Under the pieces are notes generated by a model. The model saw only the letters and a program-made list of their open reading frames with translations, was not told the DNA's origin and ran no database searches. A program made the position numbers and the translations under genes. From positions 1 to 64,000 of the forward strand of contig JASJCH010000008.1 in assembly GCA_030066075.1 (NCBI GenBank): DNA of 64,000 nucleotides, read 5' to 3'. Below are positions 32,649 to 42,200 of this stretch, in pieces. Within the stretch, counting starts at the first letter, position 1, and each line of letters starts with the position of its first letter. The stretch comes from Woeseiaceae bacterium. GTDB taxonomy: Bacteria > Pseudomonadota > Gammaproteobacteria > Steroidobacterales > Woeseiaceae.

Positions 32649-35600
32649 TTAGTCTATACCATCCTGAGTCCACAGCGTCCGGACCGGAATGTTGTCAAAG
32701 TCCGGATCGAAACACTCTACGCCAACACAGGCCACCGGTCGCGTCTTGCACTCTTCGCCAATGCAGTCCGGGTCCCAGTGCGACGGGAACAGGAACACAG
32801 GCGCCGGTGCGATACCGCTCTGCTCGAGTTCGACAACGCGCGCACCGTCGATAACCTCCGGATCAGTGGTCTCCGTCGGTAGCGGTTCGCCGTCTGCCCA
32901 GACCGGGTCACCGTTCTGCACCGATACGCGATACAGACGGTTCGTGCTAAGACCCGCGCGGCACGGATCGGCAGCGTCGATCTCCGGCTGCAGCGTCACG
33001 AAGTAGATCAGGTCGTTGAACGTGCGAGAGTCCGAGAGCACCTTCTGCTTCTCGGGCAGGGCCAGCTTCCAGCCACGCCCGGATTCGGAAATGACGGTGT
33101 TGTACTCGCCCGCGACATCAACGAGATCATCATCCGTGATAATCGAGTAGCTGTTGTACTGCGCCTGGCTGAGAGGCGTCAGGACGTCCGGATCACGCAG
33201 CGAGTAGAAGCGGTCGGCCGCGCTGTTGTCGAGCGGGTGAGCGCGGTAACCGCTGCCGAGGCTGACCGACAGGTAGCGGCGTTGCTGCCGCTCGTCCGTG
33301 AACATCGCGACGTCGGGCGTCGTGTAGAAGCGGCGCGTTTCCGCAGCGCTCGGGCTGGTCAGGCCCTCGGCGCCGAGGCGGGCGATAACGCCGCCGGCGA
33401 CGAGATTAGACGGCTGTTTGTCGTAGCCGATGTCGAATCGCCAGACCTGTCCGCCGAGATCCGCCGCGTACATGCGGTTCGCGAAGCCATCGCCGGTCAG
33501 GTCGATGACGCTGATCCGGCTCGGGATCGCGCGCGTCATCTTGTCGTGCGACAGGTCCGCGTACGCATCCGCGCCGGCCCGCCACAGGACATCGCCGGAC
33601 TCTATATCCAGCATAAAGATGCCGGCGCCCTGCAGGTCGGGCGTATCCGGGTGCGCGGCGGTATCGTGCGTCGTGTCGTAACCACCGCCGACGATCAGTA
33701 CGGCGTCCTCGTCACTCACAACCTCGTTGCTGTCGATCTTGACGCGCGCCACGGAGGGCGTCGACCAGGTCTGGCCGAATTCCGGGAAGGTCCTGATCCA
33801 CTTCAGGCTCGGGCGCTCGGGGTTGGTCACGTCAAGCATGTAGTAACGGTCGCCGCCGCGCCGCATGCCGAAAACGACATAGACGAAGTCCGTGCCCACC
33901 TCGATCACACCGTCCTGGTTGAGGTCAGCGACGATGGGCACGACATCACCGTCAAGGCCGTAGTTCTTGTAGTCGACGTTGCGATTGAAGAACAGGTCCT
34001 TGAGGTTTGGCAAAAGAGTTTGGGGAACAAACGACCACAGCTCGCTGCCGCTGTCCGCATCGATCGCGTGGAGGTAACCGTCATTGGTGGCGCTGAAAAT
34101 GACGGTTCTCTGGGTGCCGCCGGCGGAGCCAAAAGCTACCGCGGCTGGCTGCGAGTGCAGCGAATCGCCCATTTGCATGCGCGCCGTCGTGTCGGGATCG
34201 TTGTCGTCATCCTTGACGTCCACGCCGCGGGCGAAATCGATCAGGTCCGCGATGCTGGGCTCGTCGTCGGCGCCCGTAAGGCCGAAGTCGTCCATGGTGT
34301 ACAGGCCCACGTTCGCGGCCGTGAGCGCATTGCCCGCCTGCGTCAGGTCGCCACCAATGTTGTTGGTGTATACGTTGCGGTCTTCGGGGTCAGGAAGCCT
34401 GCTGGCCGCGCCGCCCTCGTCGACGTTAGCGCCGTCAGCATCGGTGCCGTCTGTCCAGAAGTTCCTGGCGGTATCGGCAAAGAAGCCCGTGTTCGGATCC
34501 ACCGCGCTGCGGTCATCGGCGTCGCGAATCTCGTTCTCCTTGAGCTGGTACTTCTTCAGGTTACCGGGCCAGTACACCTCGTCCGTCGCGCGGAAGACCG
34601 ACACGTACAAGTCGTTGAGGTTCTGCGTGCGGTTGAACGTGTTGACCGCGACGGCCGGCGCCGTGAACGAGATGTCGCGATCGAAGATATCGGTCACGAT
34701 GTCGGTCAGGGCCGCCGTGAGTGATTTAACGTCCGACGCGAGATAGTACTCGCCGCCCGAGAGTTCAGCGGTGGACTTGAGGATCGGCAGGTCGACCGAG
34801 AAGCCGATCGTATAAGTCGTGACCGACTGGGTGCCCGGCACCAGCGGGTTGATATCGACCTTCGACAGGTATTCGGAGATGTCGTCAAGGCACGCGCCGT
34901 TCACGTCGCCGCCTGTGCAGTAGTTGCGGCCCATGACGTCGCCATACTCCGGCAGCGTCGGCGTCCTGCTGTAGGCGCCGCGGTCCCGGGTCGGCTCACC
35001 GTCGGTGAGCAGTACCACGAAGTTCTTGGAGCAGGCGTACTCCGCCGGCTGGTCATAGATCATCGGGTTGCTGCTGACCAGGGCGTCCGCATCCGTGTGC
35101 GTCGTGCCGCCGTATACGCCCGAGAGTCCCGACCAGTAGCGAGCGGCTTCGTACAGGGTCTCCGACAGCGGCGTCCAGCCACTGGCCGGAATAGCGTCGA
35201 CCACGGCATTGGCTTCGGCGCGATTGGCGTCCAGGTCCTTGACGGCGTGAATGACGGGGCCGCCTTCCTCGAAATGGAAGCGCATGAAGCCGACGTTGAC
35301 GTCCTTGATCGAGCCAAGGACGTTCTTCGTCACCGCTTTAACAATATCGGTACGGCGCATGCTCGAACCGGGGGGGTTGTAATACCAGTTGAGGTAGTTG
35401 CTGTCCCAGACCGTGATGATCCGGTGCGTCGGGGACGACCCCCAGTTGACGCTACGACGCGACTTGTCGTTATACATGGCGCGGTTCGTGCCGCGACGCG
35501 CATAAGTCTTGGGCGTCGGGGCGGAGTTCGAGCCGTGCACACCCGAGTCGGCCCGGCACTCGACCGGACTGTTCTGCAACGAGCGATACGGCTCGCGCCA

Positions 35601-36002
35601 GTAGGCGCGACCCTGGTAGCTGAAGTACATCGCCATCGTGTCGGTATAGGAACCCGAATCACGGGCCTGGTCCTTACCCTGCTCGCAGTAGAAGACGTCC
35701 TTCTTGAACTTGTACTGGTTGCCGCAATTCGGGATCGAATTGTTCGTCGACCAGTAGTACATGTCCGCGTCACACGGACCCGAGTAGGTCTCGGAGCCGT
35801 CGTAGGGTTCCTGGCTCTGTTCGACCGTTGTCATACTGCCCGACGAGTCGATGATGAACAGGATGTTCGGCTTGGCCGCGTTACCGGACTCCGGTGTCGA
35901 CAACAGGAGTTCAACGTCGTCGGCCCAGACCGGCGATGCGACCATCAGTGTGAGCAGCATTCCCGCTATTGCCCAAGCGGAGTGCAATCGGCACATAAAC
36001 AT
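32649..36002 (-). CDS. pilY1: PilY1-like tip adhesin (copy 1)
   Basis: 1117 residues. A signal peptide precedes an N-terminal von Willebrand A-like domain with MIDAS motif DSSGSM (about residue 51) and later LLTDGEPT. The C-terminal PilY1 beta-propeller (about 600-1050) contains the calcium-binding-like loop DLNQDGVIEVG and DLTGDGFANRMYAADLGGQ. PilY1 primes pilus assembly and acts in adhesion and surface sensing. The C-terminus CVGVEC...NIPVRTLWTQDG is nearly shared with copy 2. The preceding gene is a small exported protein, forming a repeated two-gene unit. Confidence 0.92.
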   Translation of the reverse strand: MFMCRLHSAWAIAGMLLTLMVASPVWADDVELLLSTPESGNAAKPNILFIIDSSGSMTTVEQSQEPYDGSETYSGPCDADMYYWSTNNSIPNCGNQYKFKKDVFYCEQGKDQARDSGSYTDTMAMYFSYQGRAYWREPYRSLQNSPVECRADSGVHGSNSAPTPKTYARRGTNRAMYNDKSRRSVNWGSSPTHRIITVWDSNYLNWYYNPPGSSMRRTDIVKAVTKNVLGSIKDVNVGFMRFHFEEGGPVIHAVKDLDANRAEANAVVDAIPASGWTPLSETLYEAARYWSGLSGVYGGTTHTDADALVSSNPMIYDQPAEYACSKNFVVLLTDGEPTRDRGAYSRTPTLPEYGDVMGRNYCTGGDVNGACLDDISEYLSKVDINPLVPGTQSVTTYTIGFSVDLPILKSTAELSGGEYYLASDVKSLTAALTDIVTDIFDRDISFTAPAVAVNTFNRTQNLNDLYVSVFRATDEVYWPGNLKKYQLKENEIRDADDRSAVDPNTGFFADTARNFWTDGTDADGANVDEGGAASRLPDPEDRNVYTNNIGGDLTQAGNALTAANVGLYTMDDFGLTGADDEPSIADLIDFARGVDVKDDDNDPDTTARMQMGDSLHSQPAAVAFGSAGGTQRTVIFSATNDGYLHAIDADSGSELWSFVPQTLLPNLKDLFFNRNVDYKNYGLDGDVVPIVADLNQDGVIEVGTDFVYVVFGMRRGGDRYYMLDVTNPERPSLKWIRTFPEFGQTWSTPSVARVKIDSNEVVSDEDAVLIVGGGYDTTHDTAAHPDTPDLQGAGIFMLDIESGDVLWRAGADAYADLSHDKMTRAIPSRISVIDLTGDGFANRMYAADLGGQVWRFDIGYDKQPSNLVAGGVIARLGAEGLTSPSAAETRRFYTTPDVAMFTDERQQRRYLSVSLGSGYRAHPLDNSAADRFYSLRDPDVLTPLSQAQYNSYSIITDDDLVDVAGEYNTVISESGRGWKLALPEKQKVLSDSRTFNDLIYFVTLQPEIDAADPCRAGLSTNRLYRVSVQNGDPVWADGEPLPTETTDPEVIDGARVVELEQSGIAPAPVFLFPSHWDPDCIGEECKTRPVACVGVECFDPDFDNIPVRTLWTQDGID

Positions 36003-36066
36003 GTGTCCTTACCTCTTTTATGTCAGTCCGTGACCTAATCGCTCACTCAGTCACATCACAGGTTAA

Positions 36067-36420
36067 CTACCTCGCAATATCAATACTCGTAACGACTTTT
36101 GTTGTTGTGTCTACGCTTAGCAGCGCGTAGCCGTCCTTGTCGTTCCTTGCCAGCGCGAATTCCTCCTGGAATTCTTCGAACTTCACGGCTGCGCCGCGGA
36201 CGGTGAACCTCGTCTCGGGGCTCAGCCGGGCGCGCTCGTAGTCCGCGTCACACTCATCGGCGCACGGTTTGTACGTCATCATGCCGCTCGTGGAAGCCGG
36301 CAGGATCATGTTGGACGGTGACAGCTCGACCGCCTGAACCAGCGTGACTATCTCGAAGTTGGCCGCGGTGGCCGGCGTTGCGAAAATGGCCATTGCCGCT
36401 GCAAATAATCGGATTCTCAT
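36067..36420 (-). CDS. small exported PilY1-companion protein (copy 1)
   Basis: 117 residues from ATG 36420 behind GGAGGAAAGGAAG. Signal peptide MRIRLFAAAMAIFATPATAA. The mature part has MMTYKPCADECDADYERARL with a Cys pair, then RFTVRGAAVKFEEFQEEFAL. It is homologous to the protein at 39871-40212: both have the Cys pair, a SPET/SEGT turn, and a short (K/R)xxLEEF-type helix. Each lies directly upstream of a pilY1 gene. It may play the role of PilY2 or a PilY1 chaperone; the family is not known to me. Confidence 0.75.
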   Translation of the reverse strand: MRIRLFAAAMAIFATPATAANFEIVTLVQAVELSPSNMILPASTSGMMTYKPCADECDADYERARLSPETRFTVRGAAVKFEEFQEEFALARNDKDGYALLSVDTTTKVVTSIDIAR

Positions 36421-36445
36421 CTTCCTTTCCTCCAATCCTAATCGG

Positions 36446-39400
36446 CTACTGGATGCCGTCCTGGGTCCAGAGCGTCCGCACCGGGTTGTTGTCGAAGCCC
36501 GGATCGTCGCACTCGACGCCAACACAGTAGATCGGCGGCGGCGAGCAAGCGGCGCCCGTGCAGTTCGCGTCAGGACTCGGGAACAGGAACCGCGGCGACG
36601 GTGCAATGCCGCCCTGCGCGAGGTCCTCGACACGCTCGTTGTCTTCCTGGCCGGGCACGATCTGGCTCAGGTCCGTGATCGGATCGCCGTTGACGACCGA
36701 CATGCGGTACAGGAAGTTCTTGCCGCCGCTGGCCGTGCAGGTTGCGGCGCCCGCGGCATCCGGCGAGAAGGCTACGAAGAAGATCTCGTTATTGAACGTA
36801 ACCGAGCTCGACAGCACCTTCTGATCCGCCGGCAGCGTGAACTTCCAGCCGGCCTGGTTCTGACCGATCGCCGTACCCGTCGAGCCGCTGACCTCGACCA
36901 GGTCGCCATCGGTATACGGTGAGAACGCGTCGTATTCGGCCTGCGTCATCGCGTTGAACACGTTGCGGTCGCGAACCGAGAAGAACCGATCGGTGTTCGT
37001 GTTATCGAGCGGATGCGCCCGGTAACCACTACCGATGCTGATGGCCATGAAGCGCCGGTTCTGAAGATTGTCGTTGAACATCGAGACGTCCGGCGACGTG
37101 TAGAAACGCCGCGTCTCGGCATCCGTCGGCGTGGCGAGACCTTCCGCACCGAGCTGGGCAATTACGCCACCAGTGACCAGCGCGTCGGTGCCGATACCGC
37201 CGGGGGCCTTGCCGTCGAAAACATCGAAACGCAGGAGCTGGCCGCCCATGTCTGACGCGTACATGCGGTCGACGAACGTGTCGCCATCAAGGTCGATAGC
37301 CTGCACCTGGCTGACGATCGAGCGAGTCATGCCAGGCAGCTGCAGGTCAGCGCCGTTATCGGCGCCGGCCCGCCAGAGCACGGCGCCCGACTCCAGGTCG
37401 AGCATGTAGATGCCAGCACCCTGTGCGTCCGCGGTTGCCGGGTGGCTGATCGTGTCGTGCTGGGTGTCGTAGCCGCCGCCGACAATGACGACAGCCTTGT
37501 CGGCATTGAGGCCATTGTCGTTCATGTCGACACGGGCGATCGTCGGCCGCGACCAGCTCTGGCCGAACTCGGCCTCCGACGCGCGCCACAGCACTTTCGG
37601 GCTGAACTTGTTGGTGACGTCCAGCGCATAGTAGCCGTTACCGCCGCGGCGCATGCCGAAGATGATGTAGACGAAGTCACCGTCGGCAACCTCTACGACA
37701 CCGTCATTGTCGCGGTCGGCCGTCACGGCCACGATGTCGCCGTCGATACCATACTGCTTGAACGATGAGTCCGGGTTGAAGAACAGGTTCGGCAGCTTCG
37801 GCAGGAACTCCTTCGGCATGAAGGACCACAACTCCTGGCCCGTGGACGCGTCCACCGCGTGCAGGTAACCGTCATTGGTCGCTGAATAAACGACGATGTC
37901 CGGGTTGGCCTGGGTTCCGCCGTAAACAACGGCAGCAGGCTGCGAGTGCAGCGGGTCGCCCATCTGGCGGCGAATGCTCGTGGTCGGGTCGAGGTCCACG
38001 TCCGTGATGTCCTCGCCGCGCGCAAACCGGATAAGCTGTTCGACAGTCGGCTCACCGGCTGCGCCGGTCATACCGAAGTCGGCCGGCGTGAACGCCATCA
38101 GGTTGGACGCAGACAGCGCGTTGGCGCCTGCCGTCAGGTCCGGGTCGGCCGAGTTATTGGTATAGAGATTACGCACGGACGGATCCGGGAGGTTCTCCCT
38201 GGCGCCGCCCAGCTTCACATCGTTGCCGTCGGCGCTCGAAGACCAGAAGCTCGTTGCCGTGTCCTGGAAGAGTCCCGACGCCGGGTTCACGGCCGGCACG
38301 CCGAACTTGTCGACCACGACACCATCATCGATGCGGTACTTCTTGAGGTTGCCCGGCCAGTGGTACTGCTCGCTGGCCGAGAACGTCGACAGGTACAGGT
38401 CGTTGAAGTTCTGCGTGCGGTTGAACGTGTTCACCGCAACGGCGGGGGCTGCGAACGACAGCGAGCGGTCCGTGATGTTGTTGACAATCTCGAGCAGCGC
38501 GAGCGTCAGGCTCTGAACGTCATCCGCCTGGAAGTACTCGCCGCCACCGCGGAGCGCGGCTTCCTGCAGGATCGGCAGGTCGATGGCGAAGCCGATCGTG
38601 TGCGTCGTGACGGTCTGCACGCCCGGCTCGTTCGGCGCGATATCGTCGTTGTAGAGGTAGGCCGCGATATCGTCCAGGCAGGCGCCGTTACCGGTGCCGG
38701 TGCAGCCGGAGTAGCCCTGCGTTGCGACCCAGTTGGGCAGATTGTCCACGAGCGTCGCGGGATCCGTATCCTCCGTGGGCGCGCCGTCGGTCAGCACCAC
38801 GTTGAAGTTCTTGGCGCAGGCCATGTTCGGCGGCGCCTGGTAGACGTCAGGCGACGTCGACGCCAGCGCCAGCGGGTCGGTCGTATGCTCGTTGATCAGG
38901 TTGTCGTAGTGCCCCGGGAGGCCGCGCCAGTAGTGAGCGGCTTCAAACAGGGTCTCCGACACCGGCGTCCAGCCACCGGCGTTGATGTTGTTGATCGTGG
39001 TGAGAATTTCCGCACGGTTTGTGTCCAGGTCCTTCATCGCCTGGATGACCGGGCCGCCCTGCGTATTGTTGAAGCGCATGACGCCAACGTTGATACCGCT
39101 GATCGAGTTCAGGATGGCGGTCGCCGTGTTGTTGACGATGTTAATGCGCGAGTCATCGATGAAGACCGGGTTCTGGATGTAGTTCAGGTAGTTGCCGTCA
39201 TACATCGTGACGTTCTGGTTGGTCGGCCACGATCCCCAGGCGACCTGGTCGTCCTTGTCGTCGGTAAAGGGATCCACGTCGCCGCCCTTTTGCGCGTATA
39301 CAGCAACGCCATCGGAGCCATCACCATGCTTGCCGCGGTCTTTCGAGCACTCGACGATGCTGGTCTCGTTGCCAGGCTGCAGGTTCTGCCAGCGCGCTTT

Positions 39401-39841
39401 TGACAGGCCGAGGAAGATGCTGAGGAAGCCCGAACCACCGGTGCGGTACTGGGCCATGCGGCCGTTGTAAATACCGATGCCCTGGATCTGCATGGATGCA
39501 TGGTCGCAGACGAATGCAGTTTTGAGGATGCGCTGGGTATTGGCCGGGTCGCAGCTCGGTACTGCCTTTTTAATCGTAGACCAGTACAGGTAGTTCGTAT
39601 CGCAGGCGTTCGCGCCGCCGACGTACGGAATCGAGGAGTCATAGACTTCGCGCGTCTGTTCCGTGTTGCCCATCGAGCCCGAGGAGTCGATGACCAGCAG
39701 CACGTTCGGAATGGACTGCGTGGCCGCATTCGGGTTCAGTAGCAGCAGCTCCGTATCGTCGGCATAGGCCGGCGTCCCGGTCGTCAGGACCAGTAACAGA
39801 CCGACGCACATCCATTTCGTCTTCTGAATTGCCTTATTCAT
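36446..39841 (-). CDS. pilY1: PilY1-like tip adhesin (copy 2)
   Basis: 1131 residues. Signal peptide ending GTPAYA, MIDAS motif DSSGSMG, VLTDGAPTED, and a C-terminal PilY1 propeller with calcium-like loops DRDNDGVVEVADGD and DLDGDTFVDRMYASDMGGQ. It is collinear over its length with copy 1 and ends with the same RTLWTQDG sequence, so the two arose by tandem duplication. Differences concentrate in the N-terminal 400 residues, the adhesin part. It is the first of the two copies in transcription order. Confidence 0.92.
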   Translation of the reverse strand: MNKAIQKTKWMCVGLLLVLTTGTPAYADDTELLLLNPNAATQSIPNVLLVIDSSGSMGNTEQTREVYDSSIPYVGGANACDTNYLYWSTIKKAVPSCDPANTQRILKTAFVCDHASMQIQGIGIYNGRMAQYRTGGSGFLSIFLGLSKARWQNLQPGNETSIVECSKDRGKHGDGSDGVAVYAQKGGDVDPFTDDKDDQVAWGSWPTNQNVTMYDGNYLNYIQNPVFIDDSRINIVNNTATAILNSISGINVGVMRFNNTQGGPVIQAMKDLDTNRAEILTTINNINAGGWTPVSETLFEAAHYWRGLPGHYDNLINEHTTDPLALASTSPDVYQAPPNMACAKNFNVVLTDGAPTEDTDPATLVDNLPNWVATQGYSGCTGTGNGACLDDIAAYLYNDDIAPNEPGVQTVTTHTIGFAIDLPILQEAALRGGGEYFQADDVQSLTLALLEIVNNITDRSLSFAAPAVAVNTFNRTQNFNDLYLSTFSASEQYHWPGNLKKYRIDDGVVVDKFGVPAVNPASGLFQDTATSFWSSSADGNDVKLGGARENLPDPSVRNLYTNNSADPDLTAGANALSASNLMAFTPADFGMTGAAGEPTVEQLIRFARGEDITDVDLDPTTSIRRQMGDPLHSQPAAVVYGGTQANPDIVVYSATNDGYLHAVDASTGQELWSFMPKEFLPKLPNLFFNPDSSFKQYGIDGDIVAVTADRDNDGVVEVADGDFVYIIFGMRRGGNGYYALDVTNKFSPKVLWRASEAEFGQSWSRPTIARVDMNDNGLNADKAVVIVGGGYDTQHDTISHPATADAQGAGIYMLDLESGAVLWRAGADNGADLQLPGMTRSIVSQVQAIDLDGDTFVDRMYASDMGGQLLRFDVFDGKAPGGIGTDALVTGGVIAQLGAEGLATPTDAETRRFYTSPDVSMFNDNLQNRRFMAISIGSGYRAHPLDNTNTDRFFSVRDRNVFNAMTQAEYDAFSPYTDGDLVEVSGSTGTAIGQNQAGWKFTLPADQKVLSSSVTFNNEIFFVAFSPDAAGAATCTASGGKNFLYRMSVVNGDPITDLSQIVPGQEDNERVEDLAQGGIAPSPRFLFPSPDANCTGAACSPPPIYCVGVECDDPGFDNNPVRTLWTQDGIQ

Positions 39842-39870
39842 GATTCTTCCCTCTTAATCCTGACGCTCTG

Positions 39871-40212
39871 CTACGGAATCAGAATCCAGACCTTGGTGAC
39901 CTGGTTCGATTCGAGGTGATGCAGTACCTGCACCGGGATATTCTGTGAGCGATCGACACCTGCAAGCGCACGGCGGAACTTCTCGAGCGACATCCGCTGG
40001 CCGTTGAACTCATAGACCGTTCCCTCGCTAACGCGCCGGGTCTGGTAATCGCAGTCGTCACACTCTTTAAAGCCAATAGTGCCGACTTCGCTTTGCGGTA
40101 GCCGCACATCGCTGATCCGGACTTCGTAAGCCTCGGCGATCGTCTTGAACTGTGCCGCGGCCGTCAACGAGAGGCTGAGCAGGAGGGCGGTAATTATCAT
40201 CTTGATCTTCAT
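39871..40212 (-). CDS. small exported PilY1-companion protein (copy 2)
   Basis: 113 residues. Signal peptide MKIKMIITALLLSLSLTAAA, then GTIGFKECDDCDYQTRRV with a CDDC pair and EGTVYEFNGQRMSLEKFRRAL. It is a paralog of the protein at 36067-36420. GGAG lies about 8 bases before the ATG. It is placed between pilX and the first pilY1 of the operon. The CxxC could form a disulfide or bind metal in the periplasm. Confidence 0.74.
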   Translation of the reverse strand: MKIKMIITALLLSLSLTAAAQFKTIAEAYEVRISDVRLPQSEVGTIGFKECDDCDYQTRRVSEGTVYEFNGQRMSLEKFRRALAGVDRSQNIPVQVLHHLESNQVTKVWILIP

Positions 40213-40237
40213 TAGAGTACTCCGTTACATCTACCGC

Positions 40238-40723
40238 TTACGGTGCGGTGGGCACTATCTCATTCCGGGTAGGCCCGACAATGTAGAAAGCCTGGGTATG
40301 GGTTGCCAGGGAATCGCGATCGGTCTCCGAACCGGGGGCACGCCGCGACTCTGCGCTGGCCGTCGCGAGAAAGTGATAGGCAACGATGCCGCTGCCTGAG
40401 CCCAGGCTGAATGCCTTGTCCGGCACAATCGTGGGCGGATTCTCGGGCTGAATCTGAGCGGTCACCTTGTCATTGGAATTGATGATGTAGGTGACGTCTG
40501 GCATGCCGGCGGGATTGAACGAACCCAGCCCCAGCACCTGCTCGAGGCCGGTCTCTGCCGCCTGGAATGCGTTCTCGTAGTTCTGGTCGTTGCGCGCCAT
40601 CGCGAGTTCGGTCGTCGCCGTGTTCATGCCGGAGATCGCCAGCACCGAGATGACGACGAGCAGGATCAGCCCGACGACGAGCGCGGCGCCCTTTTGATTC
40701 TTATGGAATCGCATGGTTTTCAT
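40238..40723 (-). CDS. pilX: Type IV minor pilin PilX
   Basis: 161 residues from ATG 40723; the track start lies inside pilW. The N-terminus NQKGAALVVGLILLVVISVLAISGM has the PilX pattern, with Gly before an Ala-rich helix and no Glu5. The sequence TTELAMARNDQNYENAFQAAETGLEQVL is also conserved in PilX. It belongs to the priming complex at the pilus base or tip with PilVWE and PilY1. It starts 1 base after the pilW stop. Confidence 0.87.
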   Translation of the reverse strand: MKTMRFHKNQKGAALVVGLILLVVISVLAISGMNTATTELAMARNDQNYENAFQAAETGLEQVLGLGSFNPAGMPDVTYIINSNDKVTAQIQPENPPTIVPDKAFSLGSGSGIVAYHFLATASAESRRAPGSETDRDSLATHTQAFYIVGPTRNEIVPTAP

Positions 40724-40724
40724 A

Positions 40725-41708
40725 TCAGGTCCTCGCGTTGCGCAGCAGGATCGTCTTCGATACCTGCATGCGGCGGAATCCGTCGTTATAGGTGCCGAGG
40801 TCGACGTCACCCGGCTCGTAATCGCGGTTGTCGACGATGCCGACCTCCGGGGCCAGGCCGCGGACGACCAGCCATACCCGCGCCGTCATGATGCGCGCCC
40901 CCGGGATGTAGCCGGGAGCCTCCGGGTCATACACTTCGTCGCCCGGGTTGACGTAACGGTCAACGGTGTTGTCCTCGTTCGTGTCCACGCCGAACTGGAT
41001 CTGCAGGTTCTCGACGCCCGGTGCAATCTCCTGGTCGACGATAACCGGCGCGCCGCCTGCCGCCATCAGGGTCTTGCGCCGCAGCGTGGGCGTGCCGGGA
41101 ATCAGCGGCGAATCGTCAGCCACGTAATAAGTGTTGACGATCAGGTTGTGGGTCGACGAGCCGTCGGCCGCCGAAAACGGCGGGGGCACCGCGCCGTCGG
41201 CAAATGCAGCGCCCTGGATGCGCGACGTCTGAATCTGCAGGCGCCCGGCTTCGAGCGCCACCGCCTCGACCGTGGCCCGGCGGACTGTGAAGTGGTCAGA
41301 GTTGCCCTGCGCGGCGGGTTGCGCAGCGCACAGCAGGTTGTAATCGTTGTTCTCGCCGTCGACCGTCATCGCGAAGTCGAGGGCCCAGCCGTCGCCGCAG
41401 TCAGCCGGCTCCGGCAGCCCGGCAGGATTGGCGTCGCCGATGACACTGCGCCCTTCGATGGCCAGCGGCCGGCTCGTGCGGCCCCAGTTGCTCGCCATGC
41501 GCAGGTCCGCCTCGATCGTGTCCATCGCAAACTGCGCGGTCTCCTGGACCCGGGCGATGGATTCGTTGACGACGAACGCCTGGCGGCTCTGGTTGTAGAT
41601 CTGGACGGCGCCGATGATCAGGAATGACCCGATCGCGAGCGCGACGAGCAATTCAACCAGGGTCAGGCCAGTCTGTCGCTGCATGTCGTTGATTCGCTGT
41701 TCCATCAT
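40725..41708 (-). CDS. pilW: Type IV minor pilin PilW
   Basis: 327 residues from ATG 41708, which overlaps the pilV stop (TGATG); the track adds a TTG codon. Prepilin site MQRQTG/LTLVELLVALAIGSFLIIGAVQIY, then the PilW continuation SRQAFVVNESIARVQETAQFAMDTIEADLRMA. PilW is the largest classical minor pilin of the priming complex. The tight overlap with pilV and 1-base gap to pilX show one operon. Confidence 0.9.
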   Translation of the reverse strand: MMEQRINDMQRQTGLTLVELLVALAIGSFLIIGAVQIYNQSRQAFVVNESIARVQETAQFAMDTIEADLRMASNWGRTSRPLAIEGRSVIGDANPAGLPEPADCGDGWALDFAMTVDGENNDYNLLCAAQPAAQGNSDHFTVRRATVEAVALEAGRLQIQTSRIQGAAFADGAVPPPFSAADGSSTHNLIVNTYYVADDSPLIPGTPTLRRKTLMAAGGAPVIVDQEIAPGVENLQIQFGVDTNEDNTVDRYVNPGDEVYDPEAPGYIPGARIMTARVWLVVRGLAPEVGIVDNRDYEPGDVDLGTYNDGFRRMQVSKTILLRNART

Positions 41709-42175
41709 CAAATACCCAGTACCGGAATCGTGATCTCGTAGTTCAGAGGCGCGTTCGGGTCCTCGCCCGGCTCGTCCCAGTCGATGCGGATGGTGTACTC
41801 GGGAGGAAGAACCGTGTCGTCGAAAGTCACCGTGACGGTGCCATTCGGCAGCGACTCGTCAACCTGTGCGTCCCACAGGAAAATGTCGTTGGCGGCCATT
41901 TCCGCCTCATTGCAGTCGATTCCCGCGCCAACACAGCCGTTGTCGGCCGGCTGGCCCTGGTAAGCGATGCCGGCGCGCGGATTCGCGCGAATACGGTCCG
42001 CTACGTCGCCTGCCATCGTTACTGCCTGGTGGCGGAACATCGAGGTGCGTCCCGCCTGCATGCTCTGCACGAACAGTGTGGCGATGCCCAGCATGCCAAC
42101 CGACATAATGATCAGCGCGATCAGCACTTCGACGAGCGAGAAGCCGCGCTGCTGTTTTCGTGAGTTGATCAACAT
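41708..42175 (-). CDS. pilV: Type IV minor pilin PilV
   Basis: 155 residues from ATG 42175 behind AAGGAC. Prepilin site KQQRG/FSLVEVLIALIIMSVGMLGIATL is characteristic of PilV, with the continuation TLFVQSMQAGRTSMFRHQAVTMAGDVADRIRANP. It follows the fimU-like gene and overlaps pilW. Function: minor pilin of the initiation complex. Confidence 0.9.
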   Translation of the reverse strand: MLINSRKQQRGFSLVEVLIALIIMSVGMLGIATLFVQSMQAGRTSMFRHQAVTMAGDVADRIRANPRAGIAYQGQPADNGCVGAGIDCNEAEMAANDIFLWDAQVDESLPNGTVTVTFDDTVLPPEYTIRIDWDEPGEDPNAPLNYEITIPVLGI

Positions 42176-42200
42176 CGAATCGTGTCCTTGTCCTAATGCC

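Noticed and set aside
33237-34724. Long ORFs antisense to the pilY1 genes (495 aa here; 485 aa at 37946-39403)
   Set aside because: Third-position GC shadows of the real genes; low-complexity Arg/Val/Ala-rich translations with no domain.
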